Shown here in pieces: positions 1 through 11,519 of a stretch of DNA of 64,000 nucleotides (within the stretch, counting starts at the first letter, position 1; each line of letters starts with the position of its first letter). The translations under genes were made by a program, and so were the position numbers. This DNA comes from Sebastes aleutianus (lineage: Eukaryota > Chordata > Actinopteri > Perciformes > Sebastidae). Under the pieces are notes generated by a model. That model did no database searches and was not told the origin of the DNA. It was given only the letters and a program-made list of their open reading frames with translations. The DNA is taken from the NCBI GenBank assembly GCA_916700875.1, contig CAKAKS010000072.1, forward strand, positions 35,828,820 through 35,892,819. The letters are read 5' to 3'.

Positions 1-163
1 TACAATGACAGCATTTACACACAGTAAGTTTTATTCATATTTTGTTGTTAAAACTTTGGGCGACCTTAAAGTTATTTGCTTAAAAGGGAACTCCAGTGAT
101 TTAGTATTGCACTTCTATAAAGTTGGGTGACTTACAAGAGACTGATTTTAAAAAACAAATCAA
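1..163. other. left edge, no gene seen
   Basis: AT-rich sequence with no recognisable coding, RNA or repeat signal. It leads into the TTAA site of the first palindromic element. Confidence 0.5.
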
Positions 164-167
164 TTAA

Positions 168-893
168 AGGGATAGTTTGGGTGTTTTGAAGTGGGGTTGT
201 ATGAGGTACTTATCCATAATCAGTGTATTACCTACAGCAGATGACAGTTGGCACGCCCCCAGTTTGGAAAAACAGACAGGAGTACCAGCATGGGAGCAAA
301 GCAATGTACTACTGTGGACGGGGGCAACAGCAAAACATATTTTAGACACCTACAAGAAAGGCTCACTTAAAAAATCCATATCGGTTTCAGTGTATGCTAT
401 ATTCTGGATATTTTCACCACTTTACCTTGCCGTCAGACAGCCCTTTCCAACAGGGAACTGAAGCTGTTGTATCCATCTATAATCTCACCAAAGCCACCAG
501 ACTCCATTGGAAAAAAAACAGTAATTTTACCTCGCAGAACACGTGAGTTGCTGGTCTGTTTTTTTTTCAATGGAGTCTGGTTGCTCTGGCGACAGCATAG
601 ATGACGGCTTCAGTTCCCAGTCGGAAACAAAGATTGTATAGCTGTCTCACGACAAGGTAAACTGGCAAAAACATTCTAAAACTGATTGATTTTTTTTTTT
701 TTAGGTTTCTTTTAGGTGTCTAAAATACGTTTTGCTGCTGTCCCTGTCGACAGCAGTTCATTGCTTTGCTCCCGTGCTGGTGCCCCTGTCTGTTTCTCCA
801 GATTGGTGGCGTGCTGACAATCATCTACTGTAGGTAATACACTATGGAAAAGTACCTCATACAACCCCACTTCAAAACATCCAAATTATACCT
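168..893. mobile_element. palindromic TTAA-flanked MITE
   Basis: The two halves are imperfect reverse complements. The left arm, with 'gatagtttgggtgttttgaa' and 'acagacaggagtaccagcat', reappears inverted near 745-890. The central part around 430-640 is also palindromic: the block near 510 containing 'agactccattgg' pairs with 'caatggagtctgg' near 570. The ends are AGG...CCT and both flanks carry TTAA (164-167 and 894-897), as expected for a cut-and-paste element with TTAA target duplications. No transposase frame is present, so it is a non-autonomous foldback or MITE copy. Confidence 0.8.
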
Positions 894-897
894 TTAA

Positions 898-1732
898 AAT
901 CAAAGCAATCTACATTTCCCAGCCTACATTAGATTTGATTGAAAGCTCAAGAAAAAGCTAGTCAGTAAATCTTTAATTCATATTTTTTACATACATTTTG
1001 GTAATAAAAACATGAAGCTGACGAACAGCTAAATTACCATCAATAGACATTTTTTTTTAAGATGAAACAATGCAACAAGCAAAGCAAGTGAAGGGTACTA
1101 TTTTTTGCCGAAGTACAACCCAAAGATTTTGTTTTGTAGACTTGGAACATAGAAAATGATATGACTTTTATGCATTTGTCTTTTCTTTCTAGATGGGAGC
1201 AGTTTCCTTGGAGCTGCACTGGACACATGATGGGATTCTAACAAACACAAACAGTTACGATACCAACGTCAGCAGTGGAAATTAGCTAATATTAATCGGA
1301 TAAATTGTGGTACTCGGCTGAAGATGTGCTTTCTGTCATCTTCACTAGTGTTTAGAAGAGTATGTCATCCGAGATGGGAAGTAATTTAAGGGATTAATAC
1401 TTGTGGTTTTTGACCCCTGAAAGGAGAAGTGGCACTTTTACCAATGAGACGTAAACTGACATCCCACCACTTCTCTGTTTCTGATCAAACCTTATGAGAA
1501 ACATCAAAAATCCCCTGTGACGATGACCCGTTGACTGACTTGTATTTGTGAATGATTTACTTTGAATTAATAAATAATAATAGAGCTTACATGTTGTGTA
1601 GCTATTTGTTTTTAGCTTAATTGTCTTGTGAGGTAGAGCGACTGAAGCAATTCTGAGCCTTACGTTTTAGTATTGATGCAGTACATCCAATAGACTTGTT
1701 TTTAGAAAATATTTGTTTGTGTGTGTGAACAG
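898..1732. other. non-coding, nothing recognised
   Basis: No convincing exon, RNA gene or repeat boundary was found. Short open frames here lack splice signals and protein-like composition. Confidence 0.45.
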
Positions 1733-1736
1733 TTAA

Positions 1737-2437
1737 AGTGGCCTGACTACTATAGAGAGGTGAAGTCCCTCCCCTTCCGGTGGACCCCGTGGGACCTTAT
1801 TTTGGAAAAAATATGTACGGTAGTCAATGGTGAGAGACATATTTTTTTGATCCCTTTTGAATTGCGACATGAATCAAACATGTTTGTCAATTTAAAACCT
1901 AATTTTGCAAGTCAAGAAAGTTGCAGATTGTCGTATGATTTTGTGTGAAACCGCTCAGTGAACTACATCTCTCATCTCGCACTATATACGTCACCAACAC
2001 TAGCTAGCTAGCTAACTTAGCTATGTTCCACGCACAAATTAATTCTTACCTGATGTGTTTTATCCAGCGACTCTTGGTCTTTTTATCAGACCTGTTGCAG
2101 GTGTGAGTACATCCCAGTACGAAACACACAGGCATCGTAGCTTCAGAGAGGGAGATGTAACTTGCGTGAATTTTGGGTCTGTAGTTTTTCTAATTATGTA
2201 TTTTCACAGTCTGATACTTAAACGGTTTTACGCCAAACTGAGAATTTCTTGACTTGCAAAACTATCTTTTAAATTGACAAACATAACTGTGATTCATGGC
2301 GCAATTCAAACAGGATCAAAAAAATAATTGTCTCTTACAGTTGATTACTGTTCATATATTTTCTGAAATAAGGTCCCCTGGTGGTCCACCAGAAGGGGCG
2401 GGACTTTCCTCTCTGTAGTCACGGAGTATTGTCCACT
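1737..2437. mobile_element. palindromic MITE, second family
   Basis: The left arm near 1745-1930 ('agtccctccccttccggtgg', 'aagtcaagaaagttgcag') is found inverted near 2245-2430 ('ccaccagaaggggcgggact', 'tttcttgacttgcaaaac'). The left end follows TTAA at 1733-1736 and starts AGTGG. The right end is CCACT followed by TTTTA, a degraded copy of the target. It has no coding capacity. Confidence 0.7.
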
Positions 2438-2762
2438 TTTTAGTCTGTATTACTGAACCGCTACTTGCTAAATCAATGTTTTGGTTTTGGTGTGAACTCC
2501 GGCCAGCAGAAATTAAGTTTCAGTTACACCCTTTTAAGACATGTTACCAGTTTCAACACTTTTTATAATCAAACTGTTTGCCACTCATGTTTGACATCGT
2601 ATCAGTGATTGATCTGCAGTTAATTTTGACCATGTTTTGTTAATATAGAATGAACAAGGCGATTCAAGTTTAAAGCAAGAAAGGGCTGCAGTTGGACATA
2701 AGATAGTATTAGCATTTTAATGCACAGCAGGAAGAACGTAACCTTGTTGAAAGAAAAGAAAA

Positions 2763-4503
2763 CCTGGGGCTGTATTCACAAATATTCAGAGAATAATCTC
2801 TGAGAGCTCCTAATTCAGCCTAAAAATGTCTAGCAAGGAGTTCATTTTAGGAGGGATTTCGGAAAATTATCAGAGCAACTCTGAGCAAGAAGGGGACAGA
2901 AGTGTTTACCATAGTGAGGAGGTGTGGTTGAACTTGTATTCTTTTAAAAAGTTGTGATTGGTTGATCAAAAAATAAATAAAACCGCACTCTTAGTGATAA
3001 TGGGCTTAGAATGGACAATGAAATCGATAGACATAATCATAGAAATGACTATTTCGACATGGTGTTATTATGAATATTTTATGTAAAGAACATCTCTGCT
3101 GAATAAACTGTAAGCCATACTTTAAAATTGTTGAAAACACAGGCCTGCCTACTTGTGCAGTAGCCTATCACAAGTTGTTATATTTATTTGCTTACATTTA
3201 TTTACCATGCTGGTTATTTTAGTATTTAATCTATTTCATTAACTCACTGCCATTCAGCATTTGTCTTTCCACCATTTTCTCCTCTTCTTAAGAAACTCTT
3301 AAGCCTCTTAAAGGTAGGGTTGGTAGAGATGTTCAAATACATATTTTTGGCTGGACCGCAGAGCGCCACCCCTACAAACGCAAAAGTCGGTCATTGAGCT
3401 ACTGCGTGATAAAGTTACACGATTGGACGGCCGAGTGTTGGAGTTTCCTCATTGGCCGTTGCTCTTTCAAAATGAAAAGGCAGGAACAGTCTATTATGCA
3501 AATGAGCCTGTCCAATGCTACACATCCGGTCCATGAAACTTGGACCAAGCTGTGAAACTAGGCGATGTAGTTCTAAAATGAAATGATATTCAGCAGTGGC
3601 ATAGCCTATTTCTTGCCTAAAATGTTTTCAGAAGTCGATTTTGGTGGATCGTTTAGACGGAATAACACAAAGTTTGTTGTTTCTTGTTTGAAATGGCGAG
3701 CAGAAAACCAGGGACGAATCGGTTGAATTCCACGAAAGGGTACGTCTCCGCTTGAACGGCCAGTTCAGTGGAGCAGCGTGTCCTCGCCAGACCTGGTGGA
3801 CATGTACCGCTGAATTTAACATCATAGACATGACCACTGACTATTTGTAGAACAATTTAGCCACAAATTCACAGACTGACCATACACGGTCCAGACATGT
3901 ACTCGGTTTTGAGCGAGTCTTGTTGTATATTTGTTGAGATTCTCATTACATCCCGACAGCAATTAATAAATCAAATGCTCTGACTAAAACAAAAGAAAAG
4001 AAATCTCTAAAAGTATCTGTGGCTGTTGCAGGACTGTAAAGCTGTCCAATCATTTCATGTGCCTGTCTCAGATGTGACTACTAACAATAGTCATTTTTGT
4101 TGTTTACGTTCATAATGATAATTTTGGGGGAGTGGCTTTGGAGGGAGGCCTGAAGGGACAGTGTTGCCGAATCTCTCTAGATTTAGGGACTTTTGGAGCT
4201 AGTACTGCTAGCTACTATAGATGGAAAAGAGATGGCAACACTGGGCTCGGTTTTTCGGTTGGATCATTTTTTAAGTGTACTCAACCCTACCTTTAAAAGT
4301 CCTACTCCCTACTCCTAACAGTGTTTCACCTTTGGAGCTCTCTTAAGGGCTAAAATGCTTTGAGAATAACTTTTATCTTTACCAGGATCTAGTCTTAACT
4401 GTAAGGGGAAATTCTTAGAAAACATAATTCTAAAAATGTTCTTAGAATTGAACCACTAGGAGAAATTTTTTGTACTAGGGAGCTTTATGAATACAACCCC
4501 TGG
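2763..4503. mobile_element. TIR element hosting a nested MITE
   Basis: The termini are inverted: 'cctggggctgtattca' on the left and 'tgaatacaacccctgg' on the right. The internal ends are also related, with repeated 'ctta/taag' and 'tctgagag'-like blocks. About 1 kb of the middle is a separate TTAA-flanked element (3312-4292), so the host element was originally about 0.75 kb. No transposase frame is visible. Confidence 0.6.
3312..4292. mobile_element. nested TTAA-flanked MITE
   Basis: The ends are 'AGGTAGGGTTGG' and '...CAACCCTACCT', with TTAA on both sides (3308-3311 and 4293-4296). The interior (about 3430-3900) is related in inverted orientation to the interior of the element at 16739-17602. 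Shared blocks include the 'ggccgttc' and 'gtggacatgtaccgctg' stretches. It lies wholly inside the element at 2763-4503 and is therefore the younger insertion. Confidence 0.7.
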
Positions 4504-5233
4504 TGCTTTGCAGTGTTAAAAGTGTAGACACCCCACTGTGGTAGCTCTTTCTACTACAATACACGGGACAGACACTGTAACATTGTTTGGCAAATGGTTC
4601 AAACAGTTCATAAACATCCTCTCAAAAAAACAGGCAAGGGAGAAAGCATACCACCATCACAGACCTATAACAGTATGGTTTTTGATTATTAAATTGTACA
4701 AGACTTTGTGACTTTCTTTCTAGAGCAGCTTTCAGATTACAAAGAGACCTAGTGTTAGAAAATGTACCTGAGCAGAAGCTCTCAAAATGAGAACTCTATC
4801 TGTTTCTAATGAGACCTGAGATTTTGAAAATGAAGATGCACAATAACACACAAATACAAAACTGATCCATTTGAACAAATGGAGAGAGACATAAAACGAT
4901 GCAGCAGGAGCCGTGCATCCAGACAGCATGGAAAGAGGAATCCCAGGTCACGTATAGAGTTCTTTTACAGCCAGTTCATCATCTGAATGAGCAAGACTGC
5001 CAACAGGAAATGTCTATTACAGCTGTTTGTAGTTCCTAGAAAAGTGAAGAGACAACTTAACATGGGACATATAAAAACTCACGATTACATGGATTACATC
5101 CGATTTGATTTTTTTGGGATATATACGAATTACATTGCATTACTTTTCGTAGGTATAGCTACGAACGGTGTATGAGAACAGCCTGAAATGCAACAACATT
5201 CATTTTATAACACTGCAGATAACACAAACCTAC
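4504..5233. other. expected 3' part of ICAM-like gene, exons not found
   Basis: The third Ig exon of the ICAM-like gene ends at 5234 in phase 1, so a phase-1 exon with a membrane helix would be expected to the left. None is evident. A minus-strand open stretch near 4730-4930 has a good donor (reverse complement of about 4765-4773), but its splice phase does not fit and it lacks a clear membrane helix. Part of 4985-5190 resembles dispersed repeat sequence near 10600-10680. Confidence 0.4.
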
Positions 5234-5464
5234 CACTGCCAGTGAGGACTTCCACCTCCACTGTAAAGTTTTTCTGTCCAAGAAGTCCTATTGCAGAGAC
5301 TGTGTATTTCCCAGCATGCTTTCTGCTTGAGTGAGTGGGCAGAGCAACCACCTGTCCATCCCTGAACCAGGTGACTGACGGTTGAGGGTTTCCTCTCACT
5401 TCACAGCTCAGGCTCTCTCCCTCTCTCACCTGCAGCTTTGTAGGACACACGAGCTGTGGACCAA
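5234..5464 (-). CDS. ICAM-like exon 6: Ig domain 3
   Basis: The acceptor is ctctcag before 5464. The donor G/GTAGGT follows 5234, leaving phase 1. The exon encodes FGPQLVCPTKLQVREGESLS, then CEVRGN...VTWFRDGQ and a GKYTVSA strand in which the expected second Ig cysteine is Val. The domain is compact (about 77 codons), as in other C2-type domains. No following exon was recognised. Confidence 0.8.
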
Positions 5465-8400
5465 CTGAGAGAAAAGGGTTAATAAACTATGGTATCGCAT
5501 CAGTGCATAGACTGGTGTACTCGCTGATACCCAATCCCAAATTTTGGGCAGTATCGGACGCCTTTCCAATACTGGTATAGGTACGGGAACAACTTTATCA
5601 ATGCTGATAGGCTTTCGCGACAGCATCACTCAAATTTCTTGCTTTCAACTCCTGCGAATGATGCAAATTTCGCATATTCGCCTCTTTGCATTGACTTTGT
5701 ATGTAATCGCACCACACTAAAAGTTTGCTTTTCTTTTGATGTGAATGCCCCATTACATAGATGTAAAAATGAAACACACTCACAGAGGATCGTGGCAGTG
5801 AGTTTTTGTGACATCACCACTGGAGGGAGCTGTGGTCCTTCTGGTCCCAGTTCTAGCTTTGCATCACACCAGTACTGGGCCCCATCATCTTCTTTACTCG
5901 GGGTGATGTTCAGAGTGAAGGTCTCATTCACTGGTGTTTTCTCTGTGTTATTCTTGGACTGTCCTTGACCCAGTGCTGTCTGTCCTCTGTAGAAGGTCAC
6001 AATGAGGTTTTCAACAGGAGCCACATCCTGTACTGTACACTGCAGAGTGTACTGGTGACCCTCAAACATCGCCCCAGTGAGATTAACAAAGCTGATGGAC
6101 ACATTATCAGGAGGCTCTGTGGAGACAGATCAACATATAAACCACACAGAAAAGGATTCATTCTCTAACATGTCAGAAAGACAAACGTATTAACTCACTG
6201 TAGACTATTAGAGGGAAATCAATGTGGCACTGTCCCTGTTCAGACAGAGCATAGCACATAGGCTTGATGCTCCAATCAGTCATCTCGTCCACACTCCAGA
6301 TCAGAAAACGATCCATCGTGAGTTCAGGAGCTGCCTGGAGTTGCAAAAGGTCACAAATCACAAAGCTATTAGGATTCTGTTTAAATGGTATCTAGTATAG
6401 AATATTGCTATGTGGGTGGTACTAGTTTATTAGATAAACCTAATCTCCTAAATCTTTGTGAAGCTTATAATGTTGGTTATTTGTTGGCATTGATGATGAT
6501 CATGTCTGTGACTATGTGCCGAGTGGCTGTTCAGAGCGTTGGCTGTTCAGATTATCCGGCCTTCTTGGAGTGGTCCCATGGACCGCACAATCTTCGTACT
6601 CCCTAACAGTCTGGGCACACAGGGCGCGTGAGCAGCGCCTGGCCGCTGCCTCGCTGACCTGCTGCGTGATTCATGCGTCGGTTATTCCAACCAGCTGCGT
6701 TCCTGCTGCTGCCAGCCTTTTCTTTCTACATAGAGTTTGCCTTTCATAATGGCCATTTCATTTCATTATAAATGTTGTTTATATTTATTTTGGACAGAAA
6801 AAGGTTAAGAACCGTGTGGTAATTTGTAAATAATAGTAATAATCCACAATTACAACCCCGTACTGTCTTCATTCGAGGAGCTGTGCAAGTCACTGCATGT
6901 TCTACAACACTGTCCTCGCGGTAAAAATAGGCGAGACCTCGAATCTCTAGGAGAGACACAGCTGCATCCCAGCCGAGCTGCGCTTCTCACACGGGCTGTA
7001 TGGCTGCTCTAACCTGTTAACATGGACGCCGAAATAAAAAACAACAGGTTCAGCAGCCGCGGTGCAAAGGTGCACCATATTTTTCTCGCATGCCAATCAG
7101 AGCAGACTGGGCTTTTTCAGGAGGGGGTCTTAAAGAGACAGGCGCTAAAACAGAGCCTTTCAGACAGAGGGTGAATACAGGTATATTCAGACAGACAGTA
7201 TGAGAAAAATGAGTTTTTTGAACATTAAAGCATGTAAATATGTTCTAGTAGAAACCCAAAATACAAATATGAACCTGAAAATGAGCATGATATGTCCCCT
7301 TTAAGCCAACAGGTTTTTCATATATGAGAGAGCATTAATTCCCCTACCAGTGAGACTTCCCAACCAAGATGCGAAAAACCCATCCTTGATACAGAGCAGT
7401 TAGCTGTGACTGGATCTCCAAACCTGTGAGAGGAGAGTTTACACACAATTAGGTGTCACTAATTTACACAGAAACAGGGAAAAAGTACGCTTCCCAAACA
7501 GGTCCATGGTAACGCAAAGAAAGCTAAGCAAAAGCTAAGCTAAGCTTATCAATGTAGGCAGTCCAATGCTCTAAGGGTAATAGCCCTGACACATCAAGCC
7601 GACGGTCGGCCAGCGGATAGTTTGGGTCCTAGTTTTTTCGGTGTGTCCCGCACCGTCGGCTGTACTCTGCCTGTGTTGGAGTTTTTTCGGCCGATTCACC
7701 ATGTTGAATTAGCGGCGGCGCCAGTCGGTGAGAGAAATCACTCTGATTTGCTGTTTAGCTTAAACTCTTCATCTCATCTGATCATTCCAACACACAGAAA
7801 TTTTCACAATGACATGGCCATCTGTAATGAAGCTAAGTGGTGAACGAGAGTGGTGTGAAAATGGTCAGCAAACGCTGCTTTGTTTCATGAACTATACGTA
7901 TCATAACAACGGCTTGTATATCCGCAGTCCTCGGCCTTCCGGTTTCCCTTTTTGAATGACGAATACAGACTACCGTCACCTGCTGGTGTGGAGAGTTATT
8001 TCATCTCACGCAGGTGCAGAGCGTACGTGCTAAGTGGCCGTCGGCTGTAGTCTTTACGGCTTGTTCGGGTGCAACTTCTTGGCCAAGACAAAGGCAACGT
8101 GAAGCGACGCAGCTGGTGGCCTTCGGCGCTGCTAGTTATTTGATGTCGGCTTGGTGTGTCTGGGGCATTAACATGCTCAAAACACTACAGGACTGTAAAT
8201 CTCCTCCACTCCTGAGATTCTTTTGAAATGAAGGAAAGGAAGACACATGAGAGAAAATGTTATTTGGACTTTGGTTGAGCAGCAAACCCTTTAATTACTG
8301 AAATAATCCCAAACTCCTCCTGACATACCTGACTACCAGGGTGGAGGGTGACATTTTCAGAGGGCAGCCGACATCTCCTGTTGCCTCTGAGACACTGAGA

Positions 8401-11400
8401 GAAGGAGAGGGTGGAGATGGGAGGATGGTTGGAGAGGGAGAGGGAGGTAAAATTTGCAATGGAAGAGGTGGAGCAGGCGTGTATATGGAAACAGGGGATG
8501 AGGTAGCTGAGGTCACAGGCGTGGTCAGGGAGTGAGAGAGGAAGAAAGACACAATAAGTCAACTGAATATGTAAACATATAAATAAATATATCTTAAAGG
8601 CTCCCTCCGAATCATTGTCAACAGACACTAACAGGTAAAAGTTATTTTTCTCAAAGAATGTATAACATTTAATAATAATTCTCTTTAATCTTCCAAAGTA
8701 TAATAACCTGACTCCACAAAGGTATATGTAGTTAAAATATCTGTGGTGTTAAATCTTATTACAGAAAAGAAATGCTGAATCTCTTCATATGTTTATGTTG
8801 GCTGTATGAACTTATGAGTCATTTCCCCTGTCTTTATATAATACAGGCAAGGGTCAATTGAATTTTGCCATCTCGTGAAATAATACTCTTTTTAGCTGAT
8901 CTATTGTGAACCATTGTTTGGTAGCGCGCTGAATACACCCAGTGTGTTCCTCTGAGGAAGGAAGGACACCCTGCCCAAGTCAAAGAACTCGCTCCTCTTT
9001 TCTATGACCATTGTTCCACTGAATCCTGAGGTTGTTCTGCCTATCAGATGATCTCACCCACAGTAGCTCTCTGGTGTGGGTGTGTGTGGGTGTCGGCATA
9101 CTGGCTGTCAAAATGTATAGTTATGTTTCCCACATGCCATTCTGACAACTGAGTGAAATAAGACAACTGCCAGATTATGTCCATACCTGCAGTCTATGGA
9201 GCTGAATATTGTCAGGAATCAAAATGAAATTATTTTTTTCCTGATTCACTTGTATTCAGTGATGGAAGACATACTCAGATCCTTTAAAGGAACAATATTA
9301 CAGTGTGAAAATCTGCATTCCTGCATTGTTACTGCATTGTTACCTACTACACCCACTAGTAGGTATTATCATCTATTCACATGGTAGATCACCGAAAGAA
9401 GGTATAAAAGAACACAACAGCGACCTCTAGCGATTGTAGTAGTTATGACAAGAGCAAAAGCGGAAGTCAGGTGCTGTAGTATAGACACTGTGAAAGGGTT
9501 TTCACCCAGGAGATTGGAGTTCGTATCTCGTGTAAAACCAACAATGTAGTTGTTTAAAAATTTTAAAAATAAATTAAATTAAATAAAAAGTGGGTTTTTT
9601 TGTTGCCTAAACCTGGAGAAGTTGTAGTTTTGTTGCCTAAATCCAAAGAATACGTTTTTTATTGCCTAAACCTAAATGTTTTCTTATTTTGCCTAAACCT
9701 AAATAAGTTGTAGTTTTTTTTTTTGTATTTAAGGTTAAAGGAATACATGCACATACGTGTAAAGGGACATACAGACAGCAGCAAAACATATATAAACAAA
9801 AAACATTAAAAAAAAGAAAAGGAAAAAAAAAGCGCTACCCGTTGTAATGACTATGACTGATACTAGTGACCGACGTGACAAAATAAGTCAATGTTTTTTT
9901 TGTTTGACGGGCCACAAACACTGGTCTCCTGGTTGAAAGTCTTGTGTTTGTTCGACCCATCCACCCTCCGCGCTTAGCAGGCTCTCATGCTATTAATACT
10001 ACGTCACTTGCTACTACTGTCGAATAACGCTGTGGGTGGGTTTACATTGGAGTTAGTTGATAGCCTGGTTCGTCATATACAGTCGCTAAAGGGTGCCTCC
10101 ATGCATCGGTATCCAATGCCGAGGGGTGCTTACCAAGCAGCGGTACATGATAAGTTGGGAGTGACAATGGGTTGAAATATTAGTAAGCAACATGTCATCA
10201 TGCAGAGGTTCGTATGAGATCTTACAAAAAGTTATTCCTCATTTTTTGTGCGTTCACCTACAATTGTCCAGCAACATGTCAATTTCCGCTCATTACATGC
10301 ATACAGTCTTTTAAAAATAAACTTGTGTCTTCACAGGAAACTGCTTAGGTTTAGGCAACAAAACTTCTTGGTTAGGTTGAGGAAAAGATTGTGGTTTGGG
10401 TCAAAACCACAGAGGTGGCATTACTTAAGTACGTAAGTTACATGACAAATAAATCAACATTCATTTATGGTTTCACACAGGGTATGAACAGCAGTCTCCT
10501 GGGCGAAAGTCTGTTGTTTTTTCACTTACCCATCCACCCGGACCACCTCCCTACACTTCCTGGTTCACGATTACGAGAAATAAATAGTGCACATTGATTT
10601 TGTGGGACATATATATAAATTAAAGTGCATTACTTTTTGTAAGAATAGCTACAACCAGTGTATGAGAACAGCCTGTAGTAGCAAAATATACTTAAAGTAT
10701 TAAAAATGAAAGTACTCATTGTGCAGAATTGATGCTTTCAGCGATTTATTTGAATTTTGGATTATTATAACACCACTTTGAATCTACTCCATGAGGTGCT
10801 GGGAAATTCAATCTATTAACAATGCATTCATTTTATGAGATTATATATTTTGTTTGAATTTCGTTGAATCAGCAAAGGAACTAGAAACCAAAGCAATATA
10901 CAGTGCAATACAGTACAATATTTCCCTCTAAAAACTGTCACAAAATGGAAATACACTTACAAATACATCAAAATCATACTTAAGTACAGTAAATGTACAT
11001 AGTTACTTTCACAACTGCTAGTATTGTCATATACTGTAAATGTACTGCAGATTAAATGCCCTCATAGTGATGTATTTCCCTTCGTGATCCTTTCTACCTG
11101 TGGTTCCCAACGACCCCCCCCCCACAGCGTTCCTACAATAAATCTGAGATCAGATGATTTCAGATAGTGAAAAAGAAGAAAAAACATATAAGCCTACTCA
11201 CCTCCTTAGTCCTCTAAAAATGTTTGAAAGTAACACAAACTTTGGTTGAGCTGCTCAAACTTCACTGACATTCACAACCTGTGACGAGGGGTCGCAAGTA
11301 GTTCATCCCTCACAGCAGAATGTACTGTGAGGGATCACAAGCCAAAAGAAACGTTACTGTTTCAAACTACCAGTCGCTGTCCTCAGCTCTACCTTTCCAC

Positions 11401-11519
11401 ATTGAGCCTTTCGTCTCATTGTACCTGCCTACCATAGCATTCACCTGGTTGTCATTTCACTCACCTGAGCCCAGCAGGCTAAACAGCAGAAGCGTGATTG
11501 GCCGTCCAGACGCACACAT
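5234..11519 (-). CDS. ICAM-like immunoglobulin receptor (partial, 6 exons)
   Basis: This is a teleost ICAM-like cell-surface Ig protein. Minus-strand exons are 11465-11519 (signal peptide), 8329-8386, 7348-7423, 6199-6334, 5784-6116 and 5234-5464. Every junction has AG/GT signals and matching phases (1, 2, 0, 1, 1), which is strong support for the model. The start gives a typical signal peptide (MCASGRPITLLLFSLLGS). Domain 1 carries the ICAM-type four-cysteine pattern (GCPL, NCSV, PMCY, GQCH) followed by the linker VYKPPDNVSISF. Domain 2 has the YTLQC/YWC pair. Domain 3 has SLSC and W but Val at the usual F-strand Cys. By family knowledge, ICAMs mediate leukocyte adhesion through integrins; that role here is inferred. 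No transmembrane exon is visible, so the gene is either truncated or runs off the left edge. Confidence 0.8.
5784..6116 (-). CDS. ICAM-like exon 5: Ig domain 2
   Basis: This 333-bp exon runs in phase 1 at both ends. Key residues are VSISFVN, the B-strand Cys in YTLQC, and the F-strand DDGAQYWC. It contains several N-glycosylation sequons (NNT, NET, NIT). The donor T/GTGAGTG matches the phase of the next exon. Confidence 0.85.
6199..6334 (-). CDS. ICAM-like exon 4: second half of Ig domain 1
   Basis: It starts in phase 0 after ctccag and encodes AAPELTMDRFLIWSVDEMTD, followed by PMCYALSEQGQC and FPLIVY. It ends A/GTGAGT in phase 1. The W..D..TDW..KPMCY pattern is typical of fish ICAM-like first domains. 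Confidence 0.8.
6550..7300. mobile_element. TTAA-flanked MITE in ICAM-like intron
   Basis: The right end is '...catgatatgtcccct' followed by TTAA at 7301-7304. I recognise the 'cctgaaaatgagcatgatat' end as a widespread teleost repeat. The left boundary was not resolved, so the start coordinate is approximate. Confidence 0.5.
7348..7423 (-). CDS. ICAM-like exon 3: first half of Ig domain 1
   Basis: This 76-bp exon encodes (R)FGDPVTANCSVSRMGFSHLG and WEVSL. The acceptor is ctcacag and the donor CTG/GTAGGG. The first base completes the Arg codon begun in the preceding exon (AG|G). Confidence 0.8.
7424..8328. other. intron 2 of ICAM-like gene
   Basis: No exon is seen in this interval. The GC-rich stretch 7590-8170 contains self-similar 'cggc' blocks and is probably repeat-derived, but I could not name the family. 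Confidence 0.4.
8329..8386 (-). CDS. ICAM-like exon 2: start of mature protein
   Basis: This 58-bp exon encodes EATGDVGCPLKMSPSTLVVR, with the first ICAM-domain cysteine. Two acceptors are possible. The one after tgtctcag gives the phase needed by the signal-peptide exon and is chosen. The donor is AG/GTATGT. Confidence 0.75.
9298..9560. mobile_element. partial copy of a three-copy dispersed element
   Basis: The block with 'cacatggtagatcaccgaaa', 'aacagcgacctctagcgat' and 'ttatgaca' also occurs at about 31380-31500 and 49075-49160. It is preceded by TTAA and AGGAACAATATTACAG at 9294, so its left border may belong to a TTAA-type element. Confidence 0.5.
9840..10600. repeat. dispersed repeat, inverted copy at 41.4-41.9 kb
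   Basis: Blocks such as 'ctattaatactacgtcactt', 'aataacgctg' and 'tgccgaggggtgcttaccaa' reappear as reverse complements or related sequence at 41366-41860. A second half with 'tttaggcaacaaaactt' follows. No open frame is present and the family is not named. Confidence 0.55.
11465..11519 (-). CDS. ICAM-like exon 1: signal peptide
   Basis: An ATG at 11519 opens 18 codons with a hydrophobic core (ITLLLFSLLGS). The exon ends TCAG/GTGAGTG in phase 1. Phase, length and position upstream of exon 2 all fit, although intron 1 is about 3.1 kb. Confidence 0.7.

Larger units (their letters stand above)
8387..11464. other. intron 1 of ICAM-like gene
   Basis: It is non-coding and largely built from dispersed repeats (9298-9560 and 9840-10600 are entered separately). 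The stretches 8540-9290 and 10700-11460 show no coding or RNA signal. Confidence 0.45.

Noticed and set aside
4732..4929. Minus-strand open stretch as transmembrane exon of the ICAM-like gene
   Set aside because: The only good acceptor/donor pair gives phase 0 rather than the required phase 1, and there is no clean membrane helix.
7590..8170. CpG-rich region as a CpG-island promoter
   Set aside because: It lies inside the ICAM-like gene between coding exons and looks repeat-derived. No first exon or TATA/Inr context is present.
8260..8628. 122-codon minus-strand frame as the start of the ICAM-like gene
   Set aside because: Only the 58-bp internal exon in another frame fits phases and domain content. 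The long frame reads through introns.
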